The notes below the pieces were generated by a model. It saw only the letters and a program-made list of their open reading frames with translations. It did not search any database and had not been told where the DNA came from. A program made the position numbers and the translations under genes. A DNA stretch of 49,244 bases from assembly GCA_016791105.1 (NCBI GenBank), contig JAEUNM010000065.1, forward strand, positions 1 to 49,244. The letters are read 5' to 3'. Position 1 is the first letter of the stretch, and the number at the start of each line of letters is the position of its first letter. Of this stretch, positions 37,548 through 48,800 are shown piece by piece. The stretch comes from Rhodocyclaceae bacterium. Lineage in GTDB: Bacteria; Pseudomonadota; Gammaproteobacteria; Burkholderiales; Rhodocyclaceae.

Positions 37548-38680
37548 GCGAAACCGAAAATTCCAATAGCGTCGGCGCGGTGACGCCGCAGCGCGTGCAG
37601 TTCAAGGCGCCAATACAACTGAAGAGCGGCGCAGTGCTGCCCGAATTCGAACTGGTGTTCGAAACTTACGGCGAACTGAATGCGGCCCGCAGCAACGCCG
37701 TGCTGGTATGCCACGCGCTTGCCGGCTCGCACCACGTGGCGGGCTGGTACGCCGGCGACCCGGATAACATAGGCTGGTGGGACAACCTGGTCGGCCCCGG
37801 CAAGCCGCTGGACACGAACCGCTTTTTCGTGGTGGGCGTGAATAACCTGGGCGGCTGTTACGGTTCCACCGGGCCGGTGACGCTCAATCCGGCCAGCGGC
37901 AAGCCCTGGGGCGCCGATTTTCCCGTCATTACCGTGGAAGACTGGGTGGCCGCGCAGGCGCGTCTGGCCGACCATCTGGGCATAGACGTATGGGCCGCCG
38001 TGCTGGGCGGCAGCCTGGGCGGCATGCAGGCGCTGGAATGGACGCTGCAGTATCCGGAGCGCATACGCCACGCGCTGGTGATCGCCTCGACGCCGAAACT
38101 GACGGCGCAGAACATTGCATTCAACGAAGTGGCGCGCCAGGCCATACTGACCGATCCGGAATTTCACGCCGGGCATTATTACGAGCACCGCGCGGTGCCG
38201 CGCCGCGGCCTGCGTCTGGCGCGCATGGTAGGGCACATTACCTACCTGTCCGATAACCAGATGGACGAAAAATTCGGCCGCCGCCTGCGTGACGGCAAGC
38301 GCCAGTTCAGCTATGAAGTGGACTTCGAGGTCGAATCTTATTTGCGCTATCAGGGCGATAAATTTGCGCGTTATTTCGACGCCAACACCTATTTGCTCAT
38401 CACCAAGGCGCTGGACTATTTCGACCCCGCGCTGGAATATGGCGGCGACCTGAAAGCCGCCCTGGCGCGCGCGCAGGCGAATTTTCTGGTGGCGTCGTTC
38501 GACACCGACTGGCGCTTTCCGCCGCAGCGCTCGCGCGAACTGGTGCATGCCCTGCTATGCAATCGGCGCAACGTGACCTATGCCGAAATCGCCTGCACCG
38601 CCGGTCACGATTCATTTTTGCTCGATGACGCGCACTATCACGCGCTCATGCGCGCCTATCTGGGGAATATCAAACTATGA
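37544..38680 (+). CDS. metX: Homoserine O-acyltransferase MetX
   Basis: This 378-residue alpha/beta-hydrolase enzyme acylates homoserine in methionine synthesis (acetyl, or succinyl in some Proteobacteria; the sequence alone does not settle which). The nucleophile is Ser157 in [13 protein letters not shown], with Asp322 in [12 protein letters not shown] and His355 in [10 protein letters not shown] completing the triad. [12 protein letters not shown] and [12 protein letters not shown] are the standard MetX signatures. The ATG at 37544 lies in a four-base overlap with ptsI, and the stop overlaps metW by four bases. An upstream in-frame start would lie deep inside ptsI and was rejected. Confidence 0.95.
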   Translation: MSETENSNSVGAVTPQRVQFKAPIQLKSGAVLPEFELVFETYGELNAARSNAVLVCHALAGSHHVAGWYAGDPDNIGWWDNLVGPGKPLDTNRFFVVGVNNLGGCYGSTGPVTLNPASGKPWGADFPVITVEDWVAAQARLADHLGIDVWAAVLGGSLGGMQALEWTLQYPERIRHALVIASTPKLTAQNIAFNEVARQAILTDPEFHAGHYYEHRAVPRRGLRLARMVGHITYLSDNQMDEKFGRRLRDGKRQFSYEVDFEVESYLRYQGDKFARYFDANTYLLITKALDYFDPALEYGGDLKAALARAQANFLVASFDTDWRFPPQRSRELVHALLCNRRNVTYAEIACTAGHDSFLLDDAHYHALMRAYLGNIKL

Positions 38681-39285
38681 CCCATGCCCCGGAGCGTTTC
38701 GATTTTGACGTGATCGCCGGCTGGATACGGTCCGGCGAGCGGGTGCTGGACCTGGGCTGCGGCGACGGCAGCTTGCTGCGGCATTTGCGCGATACGCGCA
38801 ACGTGCTCGGTTACGGCGTGGAACTTAATCCCGCCAACGTGCTGGCCTGCGTCAGGATGGGTATCAACGTGCTGCAGTCCGACCTGGAACGCGGCTTGTC
38901 GGGCTTCGAGAGCGGCGGCTTCGACCACGTCATCATGTCGCTGTCCTTGCAGGCGGTGCAGAACACCGAACGCCTGCTGCGCGAAATGTTGCGCGTGGGG
39001 CGCGAGGCGGCCGTCAGTTTTCCGAATTTCGGCTATCACAGCCACCGCAGCGCCATCGCCGCCGGCCGCATGCCGGTATCGCGCACGCTGCCCTACCGCT
39101 GGTACGACAGCCCCAACGTCCGCTTTTTCACCATCGCCGATTTCGAAGATCTGTGTGCCAGCATGCAGATCAGCATACTCGAACGCCATGCCTTCGACGA
39201 GAATGCGCGCCGCGTGCAGGACGATCCCAACCTCAATGCGAGCCTGGCGCTGTATCGGCTCGGTCGGCCCGGCCGCACGGGCTGA
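38677..39285 (+). CDS. metW: Methionine biosynthesis protein MetW
   Basis: This 202-residue class I SAM-dependent methyltransferase-like protein is the usual companion of Met[13 protein letters not shown] at about 24-35 is the SAM-binding loop, followed by [15 protein letters not shown] and [27 protein letters not shown]. The distal half has [10 protein letters not shown] and [22 protein letters not shown], characteristic of MetW. It is thought to help MetX activity, but its exact reaction is unsettled. It starts in an ATGA overlap with metX. Confidence 0.94.
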   Translation: MTHAPERFDFDVIAGWIRSGERVLDLGCGDGSLLRHLRDTRNVLGYGVELNPANVLACVRMGINVLQSDLERGLSGFESGGFDHVIMSLSLQAVQNTERLLREMLRVGREAAVSFPNFGYHSHRSAIAAGRMPVSRTLPYRWYDSPNVRFFTIADFEDLCASMQISILERHAFDENARRVQDDPNLNASLALYRLGRPGRTG

Positions 39286-39814
39286 TGCCGTGTGATGGCG
39301 GCCGGGTGCGTCCCGGCCCGTGGCGCGGCGTTCCGTCTGAGTGCGTGACAAAAGTCCGCTTGCCGCATTCGGATTTGCACCCGCTTGCGCCCGTAGACTG
39401 AACACTTCCATCCCCGCGCCTGTCTCAGGGGCATACGTTCCGCGGCGCGATCACCGCACTCAGGTTTTCAGGCCCTGCCGCTTTGGATGGCGGGCATTCA
39501 GGCTGCATGGCTTGGCATTTCTGCGACAAGTTGCACGCCGGACTTGCAAAACAGGTAAGATTTCAAGGAATGCCTGCGTAAAATCAAACAGGTACAGCTG
39601 TTCTTGCAGGTAAATACTGAGAAATTGCATAGCCGTGCGCACGCTACGGATTATGCAGCGCGAGAAAGAAGCGCCCAGTTTAGGGGGTGATGCACATGAG
39701 CATGCCGGTCTGTCCACGCAGAGCGCCGCGTGTTTGCGGCTGCCGCGGTGCCGCATGTCCTGTTCGCCCGCGCACTGATAGGCAAATCTGGCACATGCTT
39801 CAATGGTGGGCTGG
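39286..39814. other. Intergenic region between metW and the giant exoprotein
   Basis: This 529-base gap is largely non-coding. It opens with a hairpin after metW and becomes AT-richer at 39540-39620 (several TAAGAT/TAAAAT-like hexamers), suggesting a promoter zone for the exoprotein. TTGCAC (39531-39536) and TAAGAT (39556-39561) with 19-base spacing is the best pair I found, but it is weak. A small ORF occupies 39696-39818. I found no match to a riboswitch consensus I know, and no gene for the outer-membrane TpsB partner. Confidence 0.45.
39300..39318 (+). terminator. Hairpin downstream of metW
   Basis: GGCCGGG-TGCGT-CCCGGCC is a perfect seven-pair stem 14 bases after the metW stop. No T-run follows, so termination efficiency is uncertain. 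Confidence 0.45.
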
Positions 39815-39818
39815 ATGA
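39696..39818 (+). CDS. Small Cys-rich ORF overlapping the exoprotein start (possible leader peptide)
   Basis: This 40-codon frame reads MSMPVCPRRAPRVCGCRGAA and ends IWHMLQWWAG. It is preceded by TAGGGGGTG at good distance and is rich in Cys, Arg and Pro. Its TGA stop lies within ATGATG, so it overlaps the proposed exoprotein ATG at 39815 by four bases. The overlap suggests translational coupling, and a short arginine- and cysteine-rich peptide could act as an attenuator-type leader. I recognise no family, and the frame could also be chance in GC-rich DNA. Confidence 0.35.
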   Translation: MSMPVCPRRAPRVCGCRGAACPVRPRTDRQIWHMLQWWAG

Positions 39819-42800
39819 TGGCCGACCGACTCCCCAAAGCAGGCAAGCGGCCGCCCGGCCGCGCTACAAACATGCAGTTCCCCGCATGGGCGGGTGCGCA
39901 CGCGCTCGCCTGTGCCTTGGCCTGTGCGTATCCCTTTGCAGGCTACGCCAATCCTGTCGGCCCACAGGTGGTATCGGGCAGCGCAAACTTCCAGGGTGAC
40001 GGCAATACCTTCACGGTACGCAATAGTGCCGGTGCCATCATCAATTGGCAGCAGTTTTCCATTGGTGCCCAGGAAACCACGCGCTTCGTCCAGCCATCGG
40101 CTGCGAGCAGCGTGCTGAACCGCGTCATAGGCCAAAATCCGTCCGATATTCTTGGCCGCTTGTCGTCCAACGGCCGCGTGTTTCTGATCAATCCGAATGG
40201 AATCGTGTTCGGCGCCGGCGCGCGTATCGACACCGCCGGGCTGGTGGCGTCCTCGCTCAGTCTGACCGATCAGGATTTTTTGAACGGTCGGCTGCGCTTT
40301 TCCGGCAGCGATGAGGCTGGCGCGGTGCGCAATTTCGGCCGCATCGACTTGAATGGCGGGCCGCTGCTGCTCATCGCGCCGCGCGTCGAAAATCATGGCG
40401 TGATGGTGAATCCCGGCGGCCAGGTGGTGCTGGCGGCCGGCAGCCGCGTCGAAGTGGCGGACCCATACGAGCCCAATCTGCGCGTCGCCATAGAAGCCGG
40501 CGGCAGCGCACTCAACGTCGGGCAGGTATTGGCAGCAGGCGGTACGGCAGGCCTGTATGGCGCGCTGGTGCGCCAGGATGGCCTGATGAGTGCCGATGGG
40601 GCGGAACGCAACGCGGCCGGTCGCATCGTGCTGCGCGCGAGCCGCAGTGCCAGTGTTGGGGCCGACTCGCGCACCAGCGCGCGCGGCGGCGAGCAAAGTA
40701 GCGGCGGCTCAGTCACGATTACGGCCGATCAGGTGGAGGTCGGCGCCGGGGCGCAAATCGATGTATCGGGGGGGACTGGCGGCGGGCAATTGCGCGTGGG
40801 CGGCGCCGCGGGCGGGGCGCCGGAACTGCCGGCCGCGCAAACCACCCGCGTGGCCTCGGGCGCCGAATTGCTCGCCGATGCGCTTACTTCCGGCGCCGGC
40901 GGGAACGTAGTGGTATGGGCCGACGGTGACACCCATTTCGACGGACGCATTTCCGCGCGCGGCGGCACGTCAGGAGGCGATGGCGGGTTCGCCGAAATTT
41001 CCGGCAAGGAAAACTTATGGCTGAGCGGCCATGCTGACCTGAGCGCAGTGCGCGGCGCAGCCGGCACCTTGCTGCTTGATCCCGGCACAGTAACGATAGG
41101 AACCGGCAGCGCGAGCGGCCCGAATAGTTTCGGCACTTCCTACATGCAGAGCCAGCTTGCCGCCGGCAATCTGACTATCAGTACGTCCAATGCGACCAAC
41201 AGCGGGACTCAGGACATCAACTGGGCAAGCGGCGCCTCTTTGCTTTCTACGAGCGCGAACCGGCTCACACTGATCGCGGGCAACGATATTACGCTGGCGT
41301 CGAACATCACGATGCCCAACGGCAATATCGATCTGCAGGCCGGCAATACGATCAATTTTTCGGCCAACATAACGCAGGGAAGCAGTAGCACTTTATCTTT
41401 CCGTGCCGGGCAGACGCCCACTCTTTCGGGGGGGATGGTGATTTCCGGCGGCACTGTGCGTGATACCGGAACCAGTGGTCTGCGAGTTGGCAATGGCGTG
41501 ACGACCGGCACGCAAATTACACTCGGATCTTCTTCCGGCAACGTAACGCTGGCAAGCCGGCTAACGATCATGGAGGGCTCGGTTGCAAACATAGTCGGCA
41601 ATCTAGCCCTTAGCAACGCCACGATAAGCATCAACAGCACCTCGACAACCACGACAAGCCTGCAGGCGCAAGGTAACGCGACGGTGTCCGGGAGCGGGCA
41701 AATCGAATTCGCGGGGACCGGTACGGGCGGGAAGATTACGCCCTCCACTTCGCCGACCTCATCGATTACCCTCGGCTCCGGCGTAACCGTGCGCGGCACG
41801 CAAAGCGGTACGATTTTGATGTGCAGAACATCGGGCTGTGACGCTACTACCGGCAAAGGAACGATATTTGGCACCATCAATGCGGACACGGCCGGCAAAA
41901 CCATAACGATACAGGGCACCAACTGGACCAACGCAGGAACCTTGCTTGCAAGTGGCGGCATCGTTGCAACGAGCGGGACCTGGAGCGGCAGTACCGGCGG
42001 TTTGGTACTGCAGAGCGGAAGCCTGCGCTTGGGTGGAACTCTTCCGGTAAGCGCGTTGCGCGTTACGCGCAGCGATAACGATACCGGTGCGCTGGTCATT
42101 CTAGGGGTGGTCGACAATACCGGGAATACCCTGGTGGTGAATTCGGCACTGGGCACCATCACAATGGGGGACCAGTCCATCTATTCGACGGGGTATATCC
42201 AGAACGGACGCGTGCAAATCGACGGCGGCGCGTTTTATTTCAGCTACGGCGGGTTTAATAACACCACGCTAAGTGGCGATCTGGTAATCGGCGATAAATC
42301 TAATTTGCGTCTGTTGAACACCCTGACCCTCGCCGATAATGCAAATATTATCCTGCAGGGTGGGGCTTCCGGTCAGGCATACATTACCCCCGGCGTGTCT
42401 GGCGGGTTATTTACCATAGATGGTACAGGTAGCATACGGACGGATGCCAGGATCCTTAATAAAGTTGGAGAAAGCTCGACCGGTTCAATGGTGCTCGGGT
42501 CAGGTATCACCGTGCGCGGTACTCAACCCAGTCTGTTGGGTTTTGGCAGCGGTGAAAATAGAGCGACTATCATTACCGATGCCGGAGTGCTCACGACAAT
42601 CGTTGGCAGCGCGTGGACCAACAGCGGCGAAATCAGAATAACCAATGGATCCTTGTTGGTTTCCGGTTTGGCGGGAAACACAGGATCAATCAATCTGGCT
42701 GCCGGCACCAGCGCAAATGTGAGTGGGACTTCATGGTCCAATGCCGGCGCATTCAATATCGACGGAGCGCTCACGACCTCGGGTTTCGCCACCAATGCCT

Positions 42801-45800
42801 CATCGGGCACGGTAAGCATTGCGAGCGGTTCGTCCTGGACGACCTCCGATACGCCTTTCACGAATAACGGCAGCATCAATCTGTCCGGTACCATCGATCT
42901 GACGTCGACGGCGACAAAGCGTACGCTTACGAATAACGGTACTCTGAAAATCAGCGGCTTGGCGTCCGTGGACGGGAACCTGGCAGAGGGTAGCGGCGGG
43001 CGACTGCAATTCAATATTGCCGAGGCGAATCGCGGTACGCAATACGATGCGCTCGATTTGAGCGGCAGCATGACTTTTAATGGTGCGCTGGAGGTTACCC
43101 AGTCCGGCGGGTTTGCGCCCAGCAACGGCGATATTTTCCGGCTTATCCGGTATGCCGCGCGGAGCGGCAGCTCGAGCTTTTCCACGCTTTCGCTGCCGTC
43201 TGTCGGAAATTACAACGCACTGTACGGTGCAGGAACTTTTGTTCTCGGTTCCGGTGTGTCGGCGCTGAACGAGTGGAATTCTGACCTCAGCGGTGATTGG
43301 GCCACAGCAAGCAGATGGAGCCTGAACCACGCCCCGCTGGCCAATGAGGCCGTCATCATAGACCGGCTGACCGCAAGCCCTACGGTGAGCGTGACTGGCG
43401 GCAATCAAAGCGGAGCGAGCCTGTTCAGTTCCGATCCAATTTCGATTAGCGGCGGTAGTCTGACTTTAGGCGCTGCCAGCACGCTGGTAACAGCGCCTAT
43501 AACGATTAGCGGCGGCACGTTGATTGTCAACGGTGCAGCTTCCCTGTCGGCAGTCAGTTTAGGCGGCGGGGCGCTCACATTGGGCGCGACGACAAATATT
43601 GCAAGCCTGGCGCAAACCGGCGGCGACTTGGGCGGTAGCGGGAATCTGACGCTGAGCGGTAATTCCAGTTGGAGCGGTGGCTCCTGGGGTGGTGGTGGTA
43701 CCACGACGATAGGGAATGGCATACTCGCCACGATAAGTGGGGCGGTAACTCTGTCTGGGCGCAACATCAGCAACGCCGGTAGTCTGACAATAGCCGGTAC
43801 CGTTGAGCTGGAGGGAACATCAGTCCTCACAAATGTCGGGAGTCTCGTTCTGCAAAGTGGTACGGTTTCGGATGCCGCAGCAAACCCGGGTAGCTTGAGC
43901 CTGACCAATAATCTCGGGGCGAACATAACGAAAAGCGAAACTGGCGACTTTACGTTGCAGGCTACGTTTGCAAACCTGGGTATGCTTGGTGTACAGGCAG
44001 GTACCCTTTTCGCGCCTGGCTTGACCACCAATGGCGGCACGATCACGATAAGCGCCGGCAGCGTATTATCGACGGCGGGTGGCGCGCTTGGCAACGATGG
44101 TTCTATCACTCTATCGGGGGGCACTTTGGCGAGCGGTCCGCTTGCCAATAACGCCAATCGAAACATTAGCGGTACGGGTACGCTGGATCTGGGCGGAGCG
44201 TCCCTGACAAATGCCGGCCTCGTCAGTCCGGGCGGAGCTGGTGCAACCGGCACCCTGACGATAGTCGGCGACTATGCACAAACCGGCAGCGGCCAAGTTG
44301 ACGCAGAGCTTGCCAGCAGCAGCGACTACGACCGCATCACGGCGAGCGGCACGATAAGCCTGGCCGGCCGCCTGGTCATCAGCCAACTGGGCGGCTACGA
44401 ACCCAGCGTGGGCGCAAGCCACACCCTACTAAGCTGCAGCGGGGCGGGCACCTGCCTGAGCGGAACGTTTGCCGAGATCAGTTACCCGGCCAACGGGAAC
44501 CTCACGCCGGTGTATGCAGCGCAAAGCTTCAGCCTGAACCTGATAGACCTGATCAAACGCTGGGTTACCGATGCCGACGGCGATTGGAGTGTTGGATCGA
44601 ATTGGAGCGGCGGGACGGTACCGGTAGTTGGCGACCATGTCGTGATCGACCGCGGCAGCGCAAACCCGATCGTGTCGGTTAGCGATCCGCGCGAAATTCA
44701 GGATATGGTGCTCACCGAAACCGTGCGTATCGTGAACGGCGGCAGCCTGAGCATAAGTCAGACGGTAAATCTTAGCGGGCTGCTGGAAGTCGCGGGTGGC
44801 AGCGCCACGCTGGGCGGGGCGGTCAATGGCGGGAGTAGTCGCAGCGGTGCGGTGCTGCTGAGCGCCGGCGGATTGTCCATTACCGGTGAGTCCAATCTGC
44901 TCCAACTGAGCCAGAGCGGCGGCAGCTTTACGCAGAGCGGGGGCACGTTCGGAATGACGACGGCCGTTCTGTCCGGCGGCACGACGAACCTAGGTGGAGG
45001 CGTCACCGTTGACAGCCTGACGGTAGGCGGTAGCGCGGCGGCGAGTTTCAGCAGCACGCTCACGAGCGGCAGCGCGGTCACCATAAATGCCGGCTCGCTC
45101 GCTGTAACGGGATCGGCAAACCTGGCCGCGTTGACGGTGAGCGGCGGAAGCACGCAACTGAACGGTGGCCTGAACGCAAGCGGCACGACGCAGCAAGGCG
45201 GCGGCACGCTGGCAATTACCGGCGCGACCAGCCTGACCCAACTAAGCCATAGCGGTGGCGCCTTCACGCAAACCGGGGGAGCGTTTGCGGCGACAACGGC
45301 AGATCTGTCCGGCGGCACGACTGGCATAGGTGGCGACGCCACGATAGCCAACCTGAGCGTAGGCGGCAGTTCCGCAACGACCTTCAGCGCAACGCTCTCC
45401 AGCGGCGGTTCGGTCACCGTAAGTGCCGGTGCGCTGGATGTGACGGGTGCGGCAAACCTCGCCGACCTGATGGTGAGCGGCGGAAGCACGCAACTGAACG
45501 TCGGCCTGAACGCAAGCGGCACGACGCAGCAAAGCGCCGGCACGCTGGGGGTCGCCGGTACGGTCAGCCTGAACCAACTAAGCCAGAGCGGCGGGGGGCT
45601 CACGCAGATCGGCGGCACGTTCGCGGCGACGACGGCTGACCTGTCCGGCGGCACAACGAACCTAGGCGGCAATGCGACCATTACCAGTCTGACGGTGCGC
45701 GGCAGCTCGGCCACGACACTAAACGGCACGCTGTCGAACAGTGGTGGCACGACCCTGATCGGCGGCAGCCTGAGCCTGAACGCATCGAGCGGCATAGGCG

Positions 45801-48800
45801 GGCTGAGCCAAAGCGGCGGCACGCTGGACGGTGGTGGCAATATCAGTCTGAGCGGCAGTTCGACGTGGAGCGGCGGGCTTTGGAGCGGCAGTGGCACCAC
45901 CACGATAGCCGGCGGTGCCAGTCTGCAAGTCACGGACAACGTAACGCTGGGCGGACGCAGCGTCACCAATGCCGGCGCAGTCACACTAGGCAGCGCGGCG
46001 AACGCAGCCAATATCGAACTGGACGGCGCCGCCAACCTCAACAACCAGGGCACGCTAACCCTGCAAAATGGTGCCATCGCCGACGCGAGCGGCACCGCGG
46101 GCAGCCTGAACCTGATCAACGAAGCCGGCGCGACCATTAGTAAAACCGGCGCGACCGCGTTCAACCTGGGCGCCACGCTGGACAATTCGGGCAGCCTGAA
46201 CGTCACGGCGGGCAGCCTCACGGTGGCAAATTTTGCAAGTGGCCAGAACCCGGGCACGATCACGATAGAGGCGGGCAGCACCCTGGCCCACGGGTCCGGC
46301 GCGCTTACCAACACCGGTAGCGTGAATGGCAGCGGTGTGCTGGCCTTGGCAGGCGCGACGCTGACCAACGCCGGCACGGTAAGCCCAGGTGGAGCTGGCG
46401 CGACCGGCACGCTGACGATAGTCGGCGACTATGCACAAACCGGCAGCGGGCAGCTGAACGCGGAACTTGCCAGCGGCAGCGACTACGACCGCATCACGGC
46501 AAGCGGCACGATCAGCCTGAACGGCCAGTTGGCGATCAGTCAGCTCGGCGGCTACGAACCCAGCGTGGGTGCCAGCCACACGATACTAACTTGCAGCGGT
46601 GCAGGCACCTGCCTGAGCGGCACCTTCGCCCAGATCAGTTACCCGGCCAATGGCAACCTCACCCCGGTATATGCAGGGCAAAGCTTCAGCCTGAACCTGA
46701 TAGACCTGATCAAACGCTGGCTGACGGACGCCGACGGCAATTGGGAAGAGGGCGCGAACTGGAGCGGAGGCAGCGCGCCGGTGGCGGGCCAGGATGCGAG
46801 CATAGAGCGCGCTGGCGCGGATCCGGTCGTCACCATATCGAGTAGCGCTGCGGCGCGGAACCTGACGCTCAGTGAAAGCATCCACATCGGCGGAAGCGGA
46901 GCCCTAAGCCTGAGCGGCGGATTGAACGCTGCGCAGAGCCCGAGCGGCAGCGTACAACTGGACGCAGGCGCCGGGCTGACGATAAGTGGCACGGCGAATC
47001 TGGCGAATCTGAGCCTGGGCGGTGGCAACGCCCAATTCAATGGCGGCCTCACAAGCAACGGCGTGGTGAGCCAGAGCGGCGGCACGCTGGGCATTACCGG
47101 CACGGCCAGCCTGAACCAGCTAACACAGAGCGGCGGCGGACTCACGCAGACAGGCGGAACGTTTGCGGCGACGACGGCCGACCTGTCCGGCGGCACGTCG
47201 ACCATAAGTGGCGACGCCACGATTACCAGCCTGACGGTGCGCGACAGCTCGGCCACGACACTAGGCGGCACGCTCACTAACAGCGGCGGCACGAACCTGA
47301 GCGGCGGCAGCCTGAGCCTGAACGCATCGAGCGGCATAGGCGGACTGAGCCAAAGCGGCGGCACGCTGGACGGTGGTGGCAATATCAGTCTGAGCGGAAG
47401 TTCGACGTGGAGCGGCGGGCGTTGGAGCGGCAGTGGCAGCACCACGATAGCCAGCGGAGGTAGCCTGCAAGTCACGGACAACGTAACGCTGGTCGGGCGC
47501 AGCGTCACCAATGCCGGCACACTCACGCTAGGCAGCGCGGCGAGCGCAGCCAATATCGAACTGGACGGCAACGCCAGCCTGACCAACCAGGGTACGCTAA
47601 CTCTGCAAAACGGCGCTATTGCCGACGCGAGCGGCATTGCCGGCAGCCTCAACCTGATTAACGAAGCCGGCGCGACCATTAGTAAAACCGGCGCGGCGGG
47701 CTTCAACCTGGGCGTGACGCTGGACAACCAGGGCAGCGTGAACGTCACGGCCGGCGGGCTCACGGTATCGACCTTTGCAAGTGGCCAGAACCCGGGCACG
47801 ATCACGATAGAGGCGGGCAGCGCCTTGGCCCACGGGTCCGGTGCGCTCACCAACACCGGTACCATAAATGCTAGCGGCACGCTGGACCTGGCAGGCGCGA
47901 CGCTGACCAACGCCGGCACGGTAAGCCCAGGTGGAGCCGGCGCGACCGGCACGCTGACGATAGTCGGCAACTACGCGCAAACCGGCAGCGGCCAAGTTGA
48001 CGCCGAGCTTGCCAGCAGCAGCGACTACGACCGCATCACGGCGAGCGGCACGATCAATCTGGACGGCCGCTTGGTCATCAGCCAACTGGGCGGCTACGAA
48101 CCCAGCGTGGGCGCAAGCCACACATTACTAAGCTGCACCGGGAGTGGCGCATGTCTGGCCGGAAGCTTTGCGCAGATAGACCTGCCACCCGGTAGCACGC
48201 TGAGCGCCGTGTATGCAGCGGACAGTCTTAGCCTCAATCTGACTGACGCGATCAAACGCTGGATTACCGATGCGGATGGCGACTGGAACGTCGGCTCGAA
48301 CTGGAGCGGCGGCACAGTGCCGGTGGCTGGCGACCATGTGGTGATCGATCGGGGCACTGCGAACCCCATCGTGACGGTGACCGATCCGAGGGTAATCCTG
48401 GACCTGGTACTCACCGAAACCGTGCGCATCGTGAGCGGCGGCAGCCTGAGCGTAAGTCAAACCGTCAATCTGAGCGGATTGCTGCAAGTCGCAGGCGGCA
48501 GCGCCACGATAGGCGGGGCGGTAAATGGGGGGAATGTAAGTGGCGGACAGGTAGTCGTTAGCGCTGGAACCCTGACGCTGAACGCGGTGACGGCGCTGGC
48601 AAGTCTGGTTCAGAGTAGCGGGGGAATAACGCAGAGCGGGGGGGCGCTCACAGTAACCGCAGTGGACCTCTCGGGTGGTACGACAAGTGTAGGCGGCGAC
48701 GCCACAATCACGACGCTGACGGTAGGTGACACCGCAACGGCGAGTTTCACGCACACGCTCACGAGCGGCGGCGCGGTCACGGTCAATGCCGGCAGTCTGA

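Noticed and set aside
39540..39700. A possible riboswitch (such as cyclic-di-GMP) upstream of the exoprotein
   Set aside because: I looked for the conserved core of known classes and could not match it. Only weak promoter-like hexamers are visible.
44758..47970. Long Pro/Val/Leu-rich open frames on the minus strand (also at 41209-42180, 43405-44253 and 48610-49242)
   Set aside because: They are antisense to the exoprotein, all in the same register, and merely reflect its repetitive Gly/Ser/Thr codons. The plus frame has the TPS domain and stays open throughout.
44213..48262. CRISPR-like spaced repeats
   Set aside because: The repeats are 351 bp and 1.1 kb, in frame and coding for beta-solenoid modules. 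There are no short direct repeats with unique spacers and no cas genes.
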